Assembly: GCA_902826885.1 (NCBI GenBank)
Contig: CADEGL010000011.1
Coordinates: 1-33,384 of the forward strand
DNA: 33,384 bases
From: an uncultured Alphaproteobacteria bacterium
GTDB taxonomy: Bacteria; Pseudomonadota; Alphaproteobacteria; CADEGL01
Reading direction: 5' to 3'
The position numbers and the translations under genes were made by a program. Below the pieces are notes generated by a model. The model did no database searches and was not told the origin of the DNA. It worked only from the letters and a program-made list of their open reading frames with translations. This document shows, piece after piece, positions 20,028 to 28,820 of this stretch. Within the stretch, counting starts at the first letter, position 1, and every line of letters starts with the position of its first letter.

Positions 20028-21308
20028 TCAGCGTAAATATTTCGGCACGCGCACGGGCAACAGCAATAGAAGTCCGAGAATCACGAGCGCGAGCGCGGTC
20101 GCCATGCCGGCGCGCTGGCTCTCCAATGCGATGGTTGCCCAGCCGAACAGAAGGGGGCCGAGAAAGGCCGTGGCGCGGCCGGTGAAGGCATAGAGGCCGA
20201 ACATCTCGGCCTCTTGGCCCGGCGGACTCATATGCGCCATCAGCGAGCGGCTGGCGGCCTGGGCCGGACCGAAGAAAAGTCCTAAGAAAACGCCGAGCAC
20301 GAAGAACGCCGTTTTGCTTTCGACCAGGAGCAGCGCGGCCCCGAAGCCGATCAGGCCCAGAAGCGCCAGCACGATGGTGCGCTTGGGCCCGATCCAATCG
20401 TCGATCCAGGCGAAGCCCGCGGCACCCAAGCCCGCGGTCACGTTGATCGCGATGCCGAAGGCCAGGATCTCCTCGAAGCTCATCCCGAAGCTGCCGGCGG
20501 CATAGATGCTGCCGAAGGCGAACACGGTGTTGAGTCCGTCCATGTAGATCATGCGCGCGAAGAGAAAGCGGGCGATCTGCTTGTGCTGGCGGATGCCGCG
20601 CAGCGTGGAAAAGAGCTGACGCGCCCCGTCCCGCATGGCGCGGCCGAAGGGCTCGCCCGCGACGCGCCGGTCGGGCGTCCACAGAAACAGCGGCAGGGCG
20701 AAGACGACGACCCAGGCGGCCACGATCAGCCCGGCCGCGCGCACCGGCTCCTGCGACGCCGCATCCAGACCGAAGAGCGGCGGATCGGTCTTGATCAGCA
20801 GCAGCACGGTGGCGAGCGCGAGCAAGCCGCCGGCATAGCCCGTGCCCCAGCCCCAGCCCGATAAGCGGCCGAGATGCTTGGAATCCGTCAAACCCGGCAG
20901 CATCGCGTTGTAGAAAGTCATGCCGAATTCGAACGCCACGGTACCGATGGCGAAGCAGGCCAAGGTCCACACGACATAGTCCGGCGAGGGTTTGGCGAAC
21001 CACAGGCCGGCCGCGCACAAGGATAGGATCACGGTGAACACGGCGAGGAATGGCTTCCGCCCGCCGCAGCGATCCGCGATGGCGCCGACAAAGGGCGCGG
21101 CCAGGGCGACCGTGATGCCAGCCAAGGCCAGTGCATAGCCCCACTGCGCCGTGCCCGTCTCGATGTCGGGCGCCACGGCCTTGGCGAAATAGGTCGAGAA
21201 CACGAAGGTCTCGACGATGGTCGGGAAGGCCGAGTTGGCCCAGTCATAGAAGCACCAGCCGACCAGCGCCTTGGGCGAGGCGCGCCCGGCGCCGGCCGCT
21301 TGCGTCAT
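20028..21308 (-). CDS. UMF1-family MFS transporter (Atg22-like)
   Basis: The 426-aa protein has about 12 transmembrane segments. It has the UMF1/Atg22-type N-terminus (GWCFYDWANSAFPTIVETFVFSTYF) and the MFS loop motif ADRCGGRKPFL. Known relatives are poorly characterised exporters or amino-acid permeases; the substrate is not known here. The ATG lies only 10 nt after the stop of the large glutamate dehydrogenase gene, so the two genes are almost certainly co-transcribed. That context suggests, but does not show, handling of an amino acid or related nitrogen compound. The 3' end converges on purH with a 6-nt gap, leaving no room for a separate terminator. Confidence 0.85.
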   Translation of the reverse strand: MTQAAGAGRASPKALVGWCFYDWANSAFPTIVETFVFSTYFAKAVAPDIETGTAQWGYALALAGITVALAAPFVGAIADRCGGRKPFLAVFTVILSLCAAGLWFAKPSPDYVVWTLACFAIGTVAFEFGMTFYNAMLPGLTDSKHLGRLSGWGWGTGYAGGLLALATVLLLIKTDPPLFGLDAASQEPVRAAGLIVAAWVVVFALPLFLWTPDRRVAGEPFGRAMRDGARQLFSTLRGIRQHKQIARFLFARMIYMDGLNTVFAFGSIYAAGSFGMSFEEILAFGIAINVTAGLGAAGFAWIDDWIGPKRTIVLALLGLIGFGAALLLVESKTAFFVLGVFLGLFFGPAQAASRSLMAHMSPPGQEAEMFGLYAFTGRATAFLGPLLFGWATIALESQRAGMATALALVILGLLLLLPVRVPKYLR

Positions 21309-21318
21309 GGCATGCGCC

Positions 21319-24300
21319 TCAGCCGCCGGAGAGCGTGCGCAGACGGCGGCTGGCGACAGCCAGCATGGCCATGTCGACCGCGGCGGTGGCTTTGAATTCG
21401 GCCAAGAGCGCGTCGATCCGTTTCAACGCGTGGCCGCGCGCGGCCAGAAGCGCGTCAATGGACGCCTTGGCATCCGCGCCGCCCTCGCCCAGTGCCTTCA
21501 CGGTCAAATCCGCCTGCTGGGCGCGGAGATCGTCGATTACGGCGTCGACCGCGCTTTTCTGCCAGGCCGTGTCGGTCTTCATGGCGCGAGCCGCGGCACG
21601 GAGCCATTCGAAGCCAACGCGCGCGCCGAGCGCGAAATAGACCTCGGCCGCCGTCTCGATGCGCTGCTGGGTCAGGCGCGAAATACGCACCAGGTCGCAG
21701 GCAGAGCCCATCTCCTCCAAGCATGCGACGCGGCGCGCCAGATCCTCCGGCACGCCGTTTTTCGTCAGGCGTTCGGCGTGGCCACGAAACCGCGCGTCAC
21801 GCTCGGGCGTCAGCACGCCTTCGAGACCGCGCGCCAGCGCCGTGATCCCCGGCCGGAAGACGGCGGCCGTCGCCGCCACATCGAGCGGATGGGTGCCGTT
21901 GCGTAGGAACCAATAGATCGAGCGCTCTATCAATCTGCCCACGTCGCGCATCATTTCGGTCTGCAGCGCCGCCGGCACCTTGTCGTCCAGCTTCTCGATC
22001 GGCCGCCACAGGCCACGAATGTCGAAGGCATCGCGGGTGATGGTATAGGCGCGCGCGACGTCCGCGGCGCTGAGCCCCGTACGCTCCTGCGCGTCATGGA
22101 CGAAGGACGCGCCCACGCGGTTGATCACGCTGTTGGTCGCGACTTCGGCAATGATCTCGCGACGAAGCCGGTGTTTCTCCAGCGCCTCGCGCAGCTCGTG
22201 CAGCGGCTTGGGGAAATAGGCCACCAGATCGTCGAACAGAAGCGGATCGTCTGGCAGGTTCGACGCCAGCAGATCGTCGTAGAGGGCGATCTTGCCGTAG
22301 GCCAGCATCACGGCGATTTCCGGCCGGGTCAGGCCCTGGCCCGCGCTACGGCGCCGGCCAATGGTCTCGTCGTCGGGCAGGAATTCGAGCGCCCGGTTGA
22401 GGCGCCCATCCCGCTCAAGGCTCGTCATCATGCGCGCCTGCTGATCCAAAAGCTCCTGCGCGCGCGCCTCCATGACCGAGATGGCCTGGGTCTGCTGGTA
22501 GTTGTCCTTCAGCACCAGATCGGCCACTTCGTCGGTCATCTTCATCAGCAGCGCGTCGCGCTGCTTCATGGTCATGTCGCCCTCGGACACGACCTCGCCC
22601 AGAAGGATCTTGATGTTGACCTCGTGGTCCGAGCAATCGACGCCGCCGGAATTGTCGATGGCGTCGGTGTTGAGCCTTCCGCCGCCCAGCGCATATTCGA
22701 CGCGGCCGCGCTGCGTGCAGCCCAGATTGGCGCCCTCGCCGATCACTTTGGCGCGGATCTGTTTGCCGTCCACGCGGAGCCCGTCGTTGGCGCGATCGCC
22801 CACCTCCAGATGGGATTCCGTCGACGCCTTCACGTACGTACCGATACCGCCGAACCAGATCAGATCGACCTGGGCCTTGAGGATAGCCGTCATCAACTCA
22901 TTGGGCGTGACGGCATCTTTGACGATGCCGAAGCAAGCCTTAGCCTCGGGCGATAGTTTGATCGACTTCAGATCACGCCCATAGACAGCGCCGCCCTTGG
23001 ACAGGAGCTTGGCGTCGTAGTCGTTCCAGCTCGAGCGCGGCAGGCCGAACAGACGCTTGCGCTCGGCGAAGCTCTTGGCCGGATCGGGGTCGGGATCGAC
23101 GAAAATATGCAGGTGGTTGAATGCCCCGAGCAGCCGCATGCGATCGGAGCGGAGCGCGCCGTTGCCGAAGACGTCGCCCGACATGTCGCCCACGCCGACG
23201 GCGGTGAATTCCTGCCTCTGGACATTGACGCCCAACTCGCGGAAATGGCGCTGGACCGAGACCCAGCCGCCCCGCGCGGTGATGGCCATTTCCTTGTGGT
23301 CGTAGCCAGCCGAACCGCCGGAGGCAAAGGCGTCGTCGAGCCAGAAGCCGTATTCGCGCGCGAGCGCGTTGGCGATATCGGAGAAGGTGGCCGTGCCCTT
23401 GTCCGCCGCCACGACCAGATACGGATCGTCATCATCGTGACGCATGGTGCGCGCGGGCGGCACGATCTCCTTGCCCTTGCGGTTGTCGGTCAAATCCAGC
23501 ATGCCGCGGATAAGCGTCTGGTAGCAGCGGACCACCTCGGCCTGGAGCGCCTCGCGGCCACCTTCGGTCGGCGGGCGCTTGAGGACGAAGCCGCCCTTCG
23601 AGCCCACGGGCACGATGACCGCGTTCTTCACCACCTGGGCCTTCATCAGGCCCAAGATCTCGGTACGGAAATCCTCGCGCCGGTCGGACCAGCGGATGCC
23701 GCCGCGCGCCACCTTGCCGCCGCGCAGATGCACGCCTTCCATGTGGGCGGAATAGACGAAGATCTCGACCATCGGCAGCGGCAGCGGCAGCTCGTCGATC
23801 TTGCGGCTGTCGAGCTTGACCGAGAGATAGGACTTAGGCGCACCCTTGGCATCGCGCTGAAAGTAATTGGTGCGCAGAGTGCAGGAGATGAGGTTGCGCA
23901 GGCGGCGAAGGATGCTGTCCTCCTCCAGGCTGGTCACGCCGTCCAGCGCCGTTTCGATCTCTCTCGCGATGTCGTCGCCGCGCGTGGAATCGATCCGACC
24001 CGGATCGAGCCTCGTCTCGAAGAGATTCACCAGAAGCCGCGCAATAGCTGCGTGCTTTGAAAGCGTGTCCTCGATCAGTGCCTGGCTGTAGGGCGCGCGC
24101 ACTTGGCGCAGATAACGCACATAGGTGCGCAGGATGACCACCTCGCGCCAATCGAAGCCCGCACGCATGATCAGGCGGTTGAGCCCGTCGCTCTCGGCTT
24201 CGCCGCTCCAGATGCGCTGGAACGCGTCCTGGAACTTGGCGCGCACGGCGCCCAGGTCGACCTCGGCACCCGCCGCGGTCATCTCAAAATCATGGGCGAA

Positions 24301-26127
24301 GACGGACGGTCCGCCGGCCCCCGTGATCTCGAAGGGACGCTCGGCCACGACCTTGAGGCCCATATGCTCCAGCATGGGTAGAACGTCCGAGAGCGCGAGC
24401 GGCGATTCGGCGTGGAAGATCTTGAAGAACAGCTCGCCTTCGGTCGCACCTAGGCGCCGGTAGAGATTCATCGCAATCGGCGCGCCCGCGCGCACGGCCT
24501 CGACCCGCTCGATGTCGGACACGGCGGTCTCGGCATCGAAGCGGTACTGGTAGCCGGGCGGAAACGCGTCCCGATAGCGGTCGAACAGTTCGTGCGCCTG
24601 CGCTTCGCCCACGCGCTGGACCAGGTCGTCGACCAGGTCGTCCGACCAGCGCCGCGCCGCGGCGGCCAGCCGTTCTTCGACGGCAACCACGTCGACGCCC
24701 TCGGCCACGCCGTGGGCCGAGCGGACGATGTAATGCACCCGCGCCATGGGCGCGTCGGAAATATGCGTGTTGAAGTCGACCGTCTCGCCTCTCAACTCCT
24801 CGCGCAGGATGCGTTCCATGCGCTGGCGCAGTTCGGTCGAGTAGATCTCGCGCGGGACATAGATCAGGCACGAATAGAATCGCGCATACTCGTCCTTCCG
24901 CATGAACATGCGCAGGCGCTGGCGCTCTTCCAGATGAAGGACGCCCATGGCCGTGTCGTACAGCTCGGCCACGCCGATCTGGAACAGTTCGTCTCGCGGA
25001 TAGGTCTCCAGAATATGCTGGATAGCCTTGGCGTTGTGGCTGTTGGACGCGAAACCGGTGCGCTCCAGCACCTGCTGCACCTTGCGTCGCAGCAGCGGAA
25101 TCTCGTGCGGAACGTGGCTATAGGCCGAGGAGGTGAAAAGGCCGACGAAGCGGCGCTCGCCTATGACTTCGCCTTTGGCGTCGAATTGCCGGACGCCGAT
25201 ATAGTCCATGTAGACCGCGCGATGCACGGTCGAGCGCGACGTCGCCTTGGTGATGATGAGCAGCGACTTGGCGTGCGCCTTGCTGGCCTCAGTGGGAGTC
25301 AGCGGTGTGTCGTGGCGCGCGCTCGAATCCGCCGTCACGGTACGCAGAAGGCCCAGGCCTGAACCCGGTACGATGCGCAGGTACTCCTCGCCCCCCTTCT
25401 TCTCCAGCTTGTAATCGCGCGCGCCCAAGAAGGTGAAGTTGTGGTCGCACATCCATTCCAGGAACGCGTGATCCTCGGCACGCTCCTCGGCCGGCGTCGG
25501 CGGCGGGTTGCGGTCTAGGTCCTTCAACACCTCAACCATGCGTGCTTGCATGGGCTCCCAGTCCTCGACAGCGGCGCGCACTTCGGTCAGGACCTTCAGG
25601 AGGTTGTCGCGGATGGCGTCGAGCGCAGCCTCGCCCGTGCGCTGATTCACCTCGACATGCAGGACTGATTCGTCGGTTCCATCCTTGGCGCCGCGCTCCA
25701 GCACGTCGGCAAGCTTGCCGTCCTTTTCGCGCCGCACGCGAATGACGGGATGGATCAACAGATGGACGATCAGATCCTGGCGATTAAGCGAAGCCACCAC
25801 CGAATCGACGATGAACGGCATGTCGTCATTGACGATTTCGACCACCGTGTGGGTCGAGTTCCAGCCATGCTCGTCCTGATTGGGATTGTAGACGCGCAGC
25901 TTGGGCACGCCGGCGCCGCGCTTTTGCGCGAACCGCCACAGCGAGAGCGCGGCGGCCGTCAGCGTCTCGACCTCCTGCTCCAAAAGGAGATCGGGCGCCA
26001 CACCCTGATAATAGAAGCGCGCAAAACGCTCCGCGGCGGCGGCTTCGCCCTTGGGCGCAGCCGCGCGCGCGCGGGCAGCGATTTGGTCGATCAGTTCGGC
26101 CTTGAGCTTGGCAGGTTGGACCGGCAT
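21319..26127 (-). CDS. NAD-specific glutamate dehydrogenase, large (about 180 kDa) type
   Basis: The 1602-aa protein belongs to the giant Bac_GDH family, which deaminates glutamate to 2-oxoglutarate and ammonia with NAD. The first 750 residues or so form the regulatory N-terminal part with ACT-like regions (early IVNDDMPFIVDSVVASL). The catalytic core begins near residue 800 with GKVARGGIRWSDRREDFRTE and the substrate-binding PVGSKGGFVLK (near residue 840). NAD-domain signatures follow (GVGDMSGDVFGNG near 980, NSGGVDCSDHEVNIKIL near 1160), then a long C-terminal helical domain. The ATG at 26127 is preceded by GGAGGC. It is transcribed with the UMF1 transporter and likely serves glutamate catabolism. 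No frameshift is visible. Confidence 0.95.
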   Translation of the reverse strand: MPVQPAKLKAELIDQIAARARAAAPKGEAAAAERFARFYYQGVAPDLLLEQEVETLTAAALSLWRFAQKRGAGVPKLRVYNPNQDEHGWNSTHTVVEIVNDDMPFIVDSVVASLNRQDLIVHLLIHPVIRVRREKDGKLADVLERGAKDGTDESVLHVEVNQRTGEAALDAIRDNLLKVLTEVRAAVEDWEPMQARMVEVLKDLDRNPPPTPAEERAEDHAFLEWMCDHNFTFLGARDYKLEKKGGEEYLRIVPGSGLGLLRTVTADSSARHDTPLTPTEASKAHAKSLLIITKATSRSTVHRAVYMDYIGVRQFDAKGEVIGERRFVGLFTSSAYSHVPHEIPLLRRKVQQVLERTGFASNSHNAKAIQHILETYPRDELFQIGVAELYDTAMGVLHLEERQRLRMFMRKDEYARFYSCLIYVPREIYSTELRQRMERILREELRGETVDFNTHISDAPMARVHYIVRSAHGVAEGVDVVAVEERLAAAARRWSDDLVDDLVQRVGEAQAHELFDRYRDAFPPGYQYRFDAETAVSDIERVEAVRAGAPIAMNLYRRLGATEGELFFKIFHAESPLALSDVLPMLEHMGLKVVAERPFEITGAGGPSVFAHDFEMTAAGAEVDLGAVRAKFQDAFQRIWSGEAESDGLNRLIMRAGFDWREVVILRTYVRYLRQVRAPYSQALIEDTLSKHAAIARLLVNLFETRLDPGRIDSTRGDDIAREIETALDGVTSLEEDSILRRLRNLISCTLRTNYFQRDAKGAPKSYLSVKLDSRKIDELPLPLPMVEIFVYSAHMEGVHLRGGKVARGGIRWSDRREDFRTEILGLMKAQVVKNAVIVPVGSKGGFVLKRPPTEGGREALQAEVVRCYQTLIRGMLDLTDNRKGKEIVPPARTMRHDDDDPYLVVAADKGTATFSDIANALAREYGFWLDDAFASGGSAGYDHKEMAITARGGWVSVQRHFRELGVNVQRQEFTAVGVGDMSGDVFGNGALRSDRMRLLGAFNHLHIFVDPDPDPAKSFAERKRLFGLPRSSWNDYDAKLLSKGGAVYGRDLKSIKLSPEAKACFGIVKDAVTPNELMTAILKAQVDLIWFGGIGTYVKASTESHLEVGDRANDGLRVDGKQIRAKVIGEGANLGCTQRGRVEYALGGGRLNTDAIDNSGGVDCSDHEVNIKILLGEVVSEGDMTMKQRDALLMKMTDEVADLVLKDNYQQTQAISVMEARAQELLDQQARMMTSLERDGRLNRALEFLPDDETIGRRRSAGQGLTRPEIAVMLAYGKIALYDDLLASNLPDDPLLFDDLVAYFPKPLHELREALEKHRLRREIIAEVATNSVINRVGASFVHDAQERTGLSAADVARAYTITRDAFDIRGLWRPIEKLDDKVPAALQTEMMRDVGRLIERSIYWFLRNGTHPLDVAATAAVFRPGITALARGLEGVLTPERDARFRGHAERLTKNGVPEDLARRVACLEEMGSACDLVRISRLTQQRIETAAEVYFALGARVGFEWLRAAARAMKTDTAWQKSAVDAVIDDLRAQQADLTVKALGEGGADAKASIDALLAARGHALKRIDALLAEFKATAAVDMAMLAVASRRLRTLSGG

Positions 26128-26163
26128 TTCGCCTCCGCGGTCACGTCACGCGCGCAGGCTAGC

Positions 26164-26192
26164 CGTTTAGAGCCGCGTGGCAAGCTTGACAA
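26164..26192 (-). promoter_or_regulatory. Candidate sigma70-type promoter for the glutamate dehydrogenase gene
   Basis: On the minus strand TTGTCA (26192-26187) and TAAACG (26169-26164) are separated by 17 nt. They lie about 37 nt upstream of the gdh ATG, in the 101-nt gap after the phasin gene. It is a sequence match only. Confidence 0.38.
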
Positions 26193-26228
26193 GGACGGGT
26201 TTCAGGCGTTGGCCGGCGCACCGAAACC

Positions 26229-26672
26229 TTATCTTTTAGCCGCCTTCTCGACCGCCGCCTTGGTCGCGTTCGCGGTGTGGTTCGCCGCGCTGTGCGCGGC
26301 CTCCACGCCGGTCTGCGAGATACGCGCGGCAACCTCGAACAGCTTTGTCGCCTGGCCCAGATAGGCCTGCGTCGCCGACCGGGCGTAATCGACGTGGCGG
26401 CCCAGCGCCTCGGCCGGGGTGCCGGCGGAAAGGATCGAACGCGCAGCTTCCGCACCGGCGTCGAGCTGATGGCCCGCGAAGCGCACCATCTCTTCGTTCA
26501 GCTCCTTCATGCCCGAGAACATGGCGTCGGCCGCACGGGTGAAGTGCTCCAAGTTGTTTTTCGCCAGCGCCATCACGTCGTCGATATCGGCGGGGGCGCG
26601 GAACGGCAGCTCCGCCCAGACGGCCTCGCGGGCGGTCTTGTCCGAATTTTTCTTGCCGGTGGTATCGGTCAT
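26229..26672 (-). CDS. Phasin family protein
   Basis: The 147-aa protein is predicted almost entirely helical, with the phasin core FTRAADAMFSGMKELNEEMVRFAGHQLDAGAEAARS and an Ala-rich C-terminus (ANHTANATKAAVEKAAKR). Phasins coat polyhydroxyalkanoate granules in the cytoplasm, although some family members have other roles. ATG 26672 is selected because AAGGAG lies 8 nt upstream; the frame is open to 26996, but that extension is Arg/Pro-rich non-phasin sequence. It lies upstream of gdh on the same strand with a 101-nt gap. No PHA synthase gene is present here. The 5' region (26673-26971) is long, non-coding and carries repeated motifs. Confidence 0.85.
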   Translation of the reverse strand: MTDTTGKKNSDKTAREAVWAELPFRAPADIDDVMALAKNNLEHFTRAADAMFSGMKELNEEMVRFAGHQLDAGAEAARSILSAGTPAEALGRHVDYARSATQAYLGQATKLFEVAARISQTGVEAAHSAANHTANATKAAVEKAAKR

Positions 26673-26971
26673 GTCACTCGCTCCTTCCCAAAGAATCCGA
26701 AGGCCAAACAGCCGGGCGGGACTCGCGTTCCCGGCGGCGGCGTTACGGTCGTTCATCAGAGGCGGCGCGGCGCCGGATCGGGCCTGCAAGGGCGGCAAAG
26801 GCGGCGTCGTCGGAAAAATCGTGCGCCTCGACATCGGAGATTGCCAGCGCTTTGTGGCCGGGACGTGACGGTCACACGCAATCAGAGTGACGATATTCAA
26901 TATGTTGTGTGATTTGTCTAAGTCATGCCAATATGTTGCGATCTCGTGACACACAACGAGGGAGATGCGGC
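26673..26971. promoter_or_regulatory. Divergent intergenic region, phasin / 82-aa gene
   Basis: This 299-nt non-coding stretch separates the phasin gene (-) from a small + strand gene. The half next to the phasin gene is G+C-rich with no convincing ORF. The half near the + gene is AT-rich and holds two copies of CAATATGTTG (26898-26907 and 26929-26938) spaced 31 bp. A palindromic ATATT-C-AATAT overlaps the first copy (26893-26903). Candidate promoter elements lie here in both directions, e.g. minus-strand TTAGAC/GAATAT. These look like operator sites but the bound protein is unknown. Confidence 0.5.
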
Positions 26972-27220
26972 GTGGGTGACCGGCAACAGCAGGCACGGGT
27001 GACGGCCTTGTGGATCATGCACGGCGCGGCCTGCGTGAAACTCCTCCGCGCCCATGGCTCGGAGATGCATGCCGACAATTTCGAAGCCGCCTTGTCGGAG
27101 TTGACCGAGATCGTGGCCCACGAGCTGGGGCGCGAACATTTGGTCGAGGCGCTGGACTGGGCCGCCAGCCAAGCCGACCAGAGCGGCGTCGAGTTCGACG
27201 CCATTCCCATCCGGCACTGA
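26972..27220 (+). CDS. Conserved-looking small protein of unknown function (82 aa)
   Basis: The predicted 82-aa soluble protein starts at GTG 26972, which is preceded by a purine-rich GAGGGAGA site with about 6 nt spacing. The longer in-frame start at 26909 would place coding sequence across the operator-like repeats and lacks a ribosome-binding site. The protein looks helical, without a signal peptide, with central AALSELTEIVAHELGREHLVEALDWA and no motif I recognise. It is divergent from the phasin gene and is closed by a strong hairpin and T-tract terminator (27271-27306). These features support a real gene. Function is unknown; a link with phasin/PHA metabolism is only positional. Confidence 0.62.
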   Translation: MGDRQQQARVTALWIMHGAACVKLLRAHGSEMHADNFEAALSELTEIVAHELGREHLVEALDWAASQADQSGVEFDAIPIRH

Positions 27221-27247
27221 CGCGCGAGGAATTCTCGTCCCGACTTT

Positions 27248-27299
27248 GTCGAAGGACGAGCTTCCGCAAGCCTCACCCTTCGACGAGCTCAGGGTGAGG
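27248..27299. repeat. REP-like nested palindrome
   Basis: GTCGAAGG (27248-27255) is repeated inverted as CCTTCGAC (27277-27284), and CCTCACCCT (27271-27279) pairs with AGGGTGAGG (27291-27299) around the loop TCGACGAGCTC. Very similar 'TCGACxAGCTCAGGGTGAGG' palindromes occur dispersed in many proteobacterial genomes, to my knowledge. Here one copy is used as a gene-end hairpin. Confidence 0.6.
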
Positions 27300-27306
27300 A
27301 TTTTTT
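27271..27306 (+). terminator. Rho-independent terminator after the 82-aa gene
   Basis: A perfect 9-bp stem (27271-27279 with 27291-27299, 11-nt loop) is followed by A and six Ts (27301-27306) on the + strand. The T tract overlaps the stop codon of the convergent scfR-like gene (27305-27307). No T tract follows on the minus strand, so termination favours the + direction. Confidence 0.75.
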
Positions 27307-28735
27307 ATTCCGACGAGAATGCGTAAGGCGAAATCTCGCGCCGGTGTTCGCTGACGAAGAGCGGGCGGTTCATCGGCGGGAAAGCGCGCTGGTTGCAGTC
27401 CTCGCGTAAGCAGAGGCGGCAATTGACCCCGATGGGCGTGACCGCCGCCTGGCTCTCCAAATCATAGGCGTCCGCATAGACGATGCGGCGCGCGTGGCTG
27501 ATTTCACAGCCGAGGCCGATGGCCATGAGCTGCTCGGGTGCCTGACCGCCCGCGCCCGGCCGCGTGACCGTTCGCGCGATGCTGAAGTAAGTCGCGCCGT
27601 CCGGCATCTGGATCACCTGCGTCAGGATGCGGCCTGGGCGCTGGAAGGCGTCGTGCACGTTCCAGCGCGGACACGCCCCACCCAGCCGCGCGAACTGGAA
27701 GCTGGTCGCGCTGAAGCGCTTGGAGACGTTGCCCGCGTTGTCGACGCGGATGAGGAAGAACGGCACGCCGCGCGCGCTGGGCCGCTGCAAGGTGGTGAGC
27801 CGGTGACAGACCTGCTCCACGCTGGCGCCGAAGCGGCGGGCGAGGACATCGACGTCGTAACGCAAGGATTCCGCCGCGGCCAAAAACCGCTCGTACGGCA
27901 TCATCACGGCGCCCGCGAAGTAATTGGCCAATGTGATGCGGCATAGACGGCGCGTATCGCCTTCAGCCAGACGGTCGTCCTGGGTCAGCCGGTCGAGCAA
28001 CGCGCCTTGCTCCAGCACCGCGACCTGCACCGCGAGGTGAAACACGCGGCCGGCTTCCGTCAGCATTTCCGACAGAAGCACGCGGTTGCGGTGACGGTCG
28101 AAGCGGCGCAGCGTCGTCGGCATCACGTCCACCGGCATGATCGCGACGGCCGCGCCATGCGCGCGCTGCAGATGGGCGCGCAAGGAGGCAAACATCTCCT
28201 CCCGTTGCAGCTTGCCGCTTTCATGCAACGCTTCCGCCGCGGTCTCGAGCTCGGGGAAATGATTGTTATGGGCGCGCAGGAACTCGCGGATCTCCTCGGC
28301 GGGGAAGCGCGCGACATCGCCCGTGCCTTCCTCGCGCGCGAGGCGCTCGGCCATTTCGGTCGCGTTCGCGCCCGAATCGCGATAGGCGCGATAGAGATCG
28401 ATCACCGCGGCGGCCAACTCCGGATTGGATGAAGCCAGCTCCTTCAACTCGTGCTGGCCGACGCCGCGCTCGCGGAACAGGGGATCGGCGAAGGCCTCGC
28501 CCAACCCTGCGAACAGGCGCCCGCCGTCCTCGGCGCTGAACGCCTTCACATCCAGGTTGTAGACCTCGGCCAGACGCAAAAGGACCTGGGCCGAGATCGG
28601 GCGCTGGTTGCGCTCGATCAGGTTGAGGTAGCCGGTCGAGATACCAAGCTCTTCGGACATGCGCGCCAGGGTCAGACCCTTCTCGCGCCGCAAGCGCTTG
28701 ATTCTGCCGCCCTGAAACAGCTTCACATCGGCCAT
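27305..28735 (-). CDS. XRE-family ScfR/RamB-like regulator (short-chain fatty acid type)
   Basis: The 476-aa regulator has an N-terminal HTH_3 domain (about 8-65: RIKRLRREKGLTLARMSEELGISTGYLNLIER). A central IrrE/ImmA-like region follows (about 200-310, with YFAGAVMMPYERFL). The C-terminal ScfR-type domain (DUF2083) contains a conserved Cys cluster CRLCLREDC. Its length and domain order match the RamB/ScfR group, members of which control glyoxylate-shunt and acetate or propionate genes and can sense acyl-CoA. The start is ATG 28735. It is divergent from aceA, the expected target. Tandem TTTACAAT repeats lie 27-43 nt upstream of its start and suggest autoregulation. The ligand is not known. 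Confidence 0.9.
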   Translation of the reverse strand: MADVKLFQGGRIKRLRREKGLTLARMSEELGISTGYLNLIERNQRPISAQVLLRLAEVYNLDVKAFSAEDGGRLFAGLGEAFADPLFRERGVGQHELKELASSNPELAAAVIDLYRAYRDSGANATEMAERLAREEGTGDVARFPAEEIREFLRAHNNHFPELETAAEALHESGKLQREEMFASLRAHLQRAHGAAVAIMPVDVMPTTLRRFDRHRNRVLLSEMLTEAGRVFHLAVQVAVLEQGALLDRLTQDDRLAEGDTRRLCRITLANYFAGAVMMPYERFLAAAESLRYDVDVLARRFGASVEQVCHRLTTLQRPSARGVPFFLIRVDNAGNVSKRFSATSFQFARLGGACPRWNVHDAFQRPGRILTQVIQMPDGATYFSIARTVTRPGAGGQAPEQLMAIGLGCEISHARRIVYADAYDLESQAAVTPIGVNCRLCLREDCNQRAFPPMNRPLFVSEHRREISPYAFSSE

Positions 28736-28761
28736 GGCTGCCTATCCCGCGTGCCAGGTTG

Positions 28762-28778
28762 TTTACAATTTTTACAAT
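28762..28778. promoter_or_regulatory. Tandem TTTACAAT operator-like repeats
   Basis: TTTACAAT occurs at 28762-28769 and 28771-28778, a 9-bp period, 27-43 bp upstream of the scfR-like ATG and overlapping its candidate -10/+1 region. Such close direct repeats are common for XRE regulators that control their own promoters. Binding is inferred. Confidence 0.45.
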
Positions 28779-28806
28779 ATAACGCAATGCACACAAAATT
28801 TTTCAA
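28777..28806 (-). promoter_or_regulatory. Candidate promoter for the ScfR-like gene
   Basis: On the minus strand TTGAAA (28806-28801) and TTATAT (28782-28777) are spaced 18 nt, in the AT-rich intergenic region, 42 nt upstream of the ATG. The -10 element partly overlaps the second TTTACAAT repeat. Confidence 0.4.
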
Positions 28807-28820
28807 CATAATATCCTTTT

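Noticed and set aside
26673-26996. Long N-terminal extension of the phasin gene
   Set aside because: The sequence is not phasin-like, and AAGGAG directly precedes ATG 26672.
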